Below, in pieces: positions 6,674 through 8,372 of a stretch of 8,372 nt of DNA; the first letter of the stretch is position 1; each line of letters opens with the position of its first letter. The position numbers and the translations under genes were made by a program. Location: contig JAQTVU010000067.1 of the NCBI GenBank assembly GCA_028706695.1, positions 1 to 8,372 on the forward strand, given 5' to 3'. Source of the stretch: Mycobacterium sp. (GTDB lineage Bacteria > Actinomycetota > Actinomycetes > Mycobacteriales > Mycobacteriaceae). Below the pieces are notes generated by a model. It worked only from the letters and a program-made list of their open reading frames with translations, had not been told where the DNA came from and did not search any database.

Positions 6674-8032
6674 ATGTCGTCCGCCGGTTTGTTGCTCGCC
6701 TCAGCCGCGTCGCCGCTAGATCTCCTGGCGGCGCGCGAACAGATGGCCGTCTCGCTGGGCTGGCACATCATCCTGGCGTGCCTGGGGGTCGGAATGCCCG
6801 GGTTGATGCTGTTCGTCGAGTGGCGCGGCCTGCGCACCGGCGATGACGCGTATCGGCTGCTGGCGCGGCGATGGGCGAAGGCGATGGGAGTGCTGTTCGC
6901 CGTCGGCGCCGTCTCGGGCACCATTTTGAGCTTCGAGATGGGTTTGCTGTGGCCCGGCATGATGGGTATCTACGGCCAGGTCATCGGCCTGCCGTTTTTC
7001 ATCGAAGGTATCGCCTTCTTCGTCGAGGCAATTTTCCTGGGCATCTACCTTTACACCTGGGACCGGCTGCCGCCCCGCGCGCATCTGGCCTCGGGCGTGC
7101 CGATTTTTGTTGCCGGCGTGGCGTCGGCGTTCTTCGTCGTCGCCGCCAACGCGTGGATGAATCAGCCGCGCGGTTTCACCCTCAGCGGCGGCCACGTCGG
7201 CGCGGTGAACCCGTGGGCGGCGATGTTCAACCCGGCGACCCCGCCGGAGACCATCCACATGATCCTGGCCGCGTTCATGGTGTCCGGATTCCTGATCGCC
7301 GGCGTGTACGCGGTGGGGCTGCTGCGCGGCCGTCGCGACCGCTATCACCGGCTGGGCTTCCTGGTGCCGTTCACCGCGGCCGCGATCGTCACCCCGCTGC
7401 AAATCGCCGCCGGTGACTACGCCGGCCGCTTTCTGGCCAAAAGCCAGCCGACCAAGCTGGCCGCGATCGAAGGCGTCGATCACACCGGCTCGCATGTTCC
7501 GTTGATCGTTGCCGGGTTTCCCGTCCGCGGTCGACTGCGCTATGGCCTGAAAATCCCGGATGGTTTGTCGCTGCTGGTCGGTGACCGCACGGATACCGTC
7601 ATCGCCGGTCTGGACCGGGTGCCCGCCGAGGTGCGCCCGCCAGCGGTGGTGCATGTGACCTTCGACCTGATGGTCGGGATCGGCTTTGCGTTGCTGCTGC
7701 TGGGCGTGTGGCTGGCGGTGTCGTGGTGGCGTCGCCGGGACCTGCCCCGGAGTCGGTGGTTTCTGCGCGCCGGGGCACTGGCCGGCGTCGCCGCCTGCGC
7801 GGCGGTGGAGGCCGGGTGGGTGACCACCGAACTCGGACGCCAACCGTGGATTGTCTGGGGCTATCAGAAAACCGCCGACGGCGTCAATCCGGCACCGGGC
7901 CTGATCGCCAGCTTCCTGGTGGTGTGCGCGGTATACCTGGCGATGACCGTCGCCACCATCACGGTGCTGCGCCGCATGGCCCACACCAACCGCGAAACCG
8001 CACCACAGGAGCCGCCCGGAGGTGCCCGATGA
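6674..8032 (+). CDS. cydA: Cytochrome bd-type quinol oxidase subunit I (CydA/CioA-like, short Q-loop)
   Basis: Membrane subunit that oxidises quinol and carries hemes b558, b595 and d, reducing O2 to water with subunit II. From ATG 6674 it has 452 residues and about nine hydrophobic helices. Visible landmarks, aligned to E. coli: H31 (GWH; heme b595 ligand H19), E111 and E118 in FFIEGIAFFVEAIFLG (E99/E107 region), H195 (ETIHM; b558 ligand H186), K261 and E266 in KLAAIE (Q-loop K252/E257), M333 in FDLMVGIG (b558 ligand M393), and GRQPW at 388-392. The Q-loop is short. The FFIEG...VEAIFLGIYLYTWDR text fits the CioA/YthA-like subfamily rather than the M. tuberculosis-type CydA. Odd point: D331 sits where E. 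coli has R391. It overlaps the next gene by 4 bp, so the two form an operon. GC is high, unlike the dehydrogenases. GTG 6671 is an alternative start. Symbol cioA would also be defensible. Confidence 0.93.
   Translation: MSSAGLLLASAASPLDLLAAREQMAVSLGWHIILACLGVGMPGLMLFVEWRGLRTGDDAYRLLARRWAKAMGVLFAVGAVSGTILSFEMGLLWPGMMGIYGQVIGLPFFIEGIAFFVEAIFLGIYLYTWDRLPPRAHLASGVPIFVAGVASAFFVVAANAWMNQPRGFTLSGGHVGAVNPWAAMFNPATPPETIHMILAAFMVSGFLIAGVYAVGLLRGRRDRYHRLGFLVPFTAAAIVTPLQIAAGDYAGRFLAKSQPTKLAAIEGVDHTGSHVPLIVAGFPVRGRLRYGLKIPDGLSLLVGDRTDTVIAGLDRVPAEVRPPAVVHVTFDLMVGIGFALLLLGVWLAVSWWRRRDLPRSRWFLRAGALAGVAACAAVEAGWVTTELGRQPWIVWGYQKTADGVNPAPGLIASFLVVCAVYLAMTVATITVLRRMAHTNRETAPQEPPGGAR
8018..8022 (+). promoter_or_regulatory. 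Ribosome binding site of cydB
   Basis: GGAGG at 8018-8022, inside the end of cydA, 6 nt before the ATG at 8029. With the ATGA overlap this indicates coupled translation of the two subunits. Confidence 0.75.
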
Positions 8033-8372
8033 GCCTGGCGAACTGGTCGGCCGCCGTGCTATGGGTCGGTGTCACGCTCTACGTGGTGTTTGCCGGCGCC
8101 GACTTTGGCGGCGGCTTCTGGGATCTGTTCGCCGGCGGATCCGAGCGGGGCCGGGACCAACGGGAACTGATCGAGCATTCGATCGGGCCCGTCTGGGAAG
8201 CCAACCACGTGTGGTTGATCTTCGTGCTGGTGTTGTTGTGGACGGCATTTCCTCCGGTGTTCGCCGGCGTCATGTCGACCCTCTACATCCCGCTTACGCT
8301 GGTGGCGTTGGGCATCATCGTGCGCGGCGCCGGCTTCGCGTTCCGCAAAGCCAGCGATCGGCTGGGCCGGCA
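8029..8372 (+). CDS. cydB: Cytochrome bd-type quinol oxidase subunit II, 5' part (runs off the window end)
   Basis: The first 114 codons are present; the family's usual length is about 330-380 residues, so roughly two thirds is missing beyond the window. Subunit II is the membrane partner of CydA and stabilises the heme-bearing complex. Seen: helix 1 with LYVVFAGADFGGGFWDLFAG (about 17-36), the subunit II signature GADFGGG.WDL; IGPVWEANHVWLI (52-64), corresponding to the E. coli WDGNQVW segment, with E in place of the conserved D; and LLWTAFPPVFAG (69-80). The start ATG overlaps the cydA stop as ATGA and has its own GGAGG. No frameshift is seen. Whether cydDC, needed for bd assembly in many bacteria, follows cannot be told. 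Confidence 0.92.
   Translation, partial: MSLANWSAAVLWVGVTLYVVFAGADFGGGFWDLFAGGSERGRDQRELIEHSIGPVWEANHVWLIFVLVLLWTAFPPVFAGVMSTLYIPLTLVALGIIVRGAGFAFRKASDRLGR

Noticed and set aside
6716..7984. 422-codon open frame on the minus strand
   Set aside because: It lies wholly antisense to cydA, whose residues match a known family along its length. Such shadows are usual in high-GC genes with G/C third positions.

Overview
The window looks like chromosomal DNA from a Mycobacterium or close actinobacterial relative. The evidence is high GC in the respiratory genes, an IS110-family transposase wreck of the type common in mycobacteria, and alcohol dehydrogenases of the mycofactocin-linked (NDMA-dependent) zinc MDR family that closely resemble, from memory, M. 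tuberculosis AdhD. I cannot name the species. Much of the window is decayed or non-coding, so this reads as a gene-poor, rearranged stretch with three well-supported kinds of gene.

Layout. Bases 5-935 hold, on the minus strand, the broken remains of an IS110-family transposase with its N-terminal catalytic half missing and several frameshifts and stops. Bases 936-1500 hold nothing I can name. A promoter at about 1503-1532 then leads into the first zinc alcohol dehydrogenase (1635-2747), followed by a perfect 17-bp stem-loop (2835-2871). A spacer (3117-3953) carries the tail of a DUF2892/YgaP-type membrane protein, a 13-bp tandem duplication, a Fur/Zur-like site and a perfect 20-bp palindrome. 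A second dehydrogenase copy follows (4088-5200) with the same stem-loop (5288-5324). About 1.1 kb of unrecognised, probably decayed DNA (5570-6673) separates this from a cydA-like gene (6674-8032), which is translationally coupled to a cydB-like gene that runs off the window end (8029-8372).

The most striking structure is the duplication. Bases 1564-3116 and 4017-5569 are identical by inspection over 1553 bp (constant offset 2453, no indels). The 63 bp immediately upstream, which includes both promoters, differs at 10 positions, and everything further out is unrelated. This pattern, with a diverged promoter joined abruptly to an identical body, suggests an older duplication whose coding part was recently homogenised by gene conversion, leaving the same enzyme under two different control regions. 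Only copy 2 has the 20-bp palindrome and the Fur/Zur-like site upstream.

How the genes could work together: the dehydrogenases would oxidise an alcohol, with hydride passing via bound NAD to mycofactocin. CydAB is a terminal quinol oxidase that reduces O2. A link through the quinone pool is possible, but nothing in the window ties them into one operon and no mycofactocin gene is present. I see no CRISPR array, tRNA or rRNA, and no convincing new defence or mobile system.
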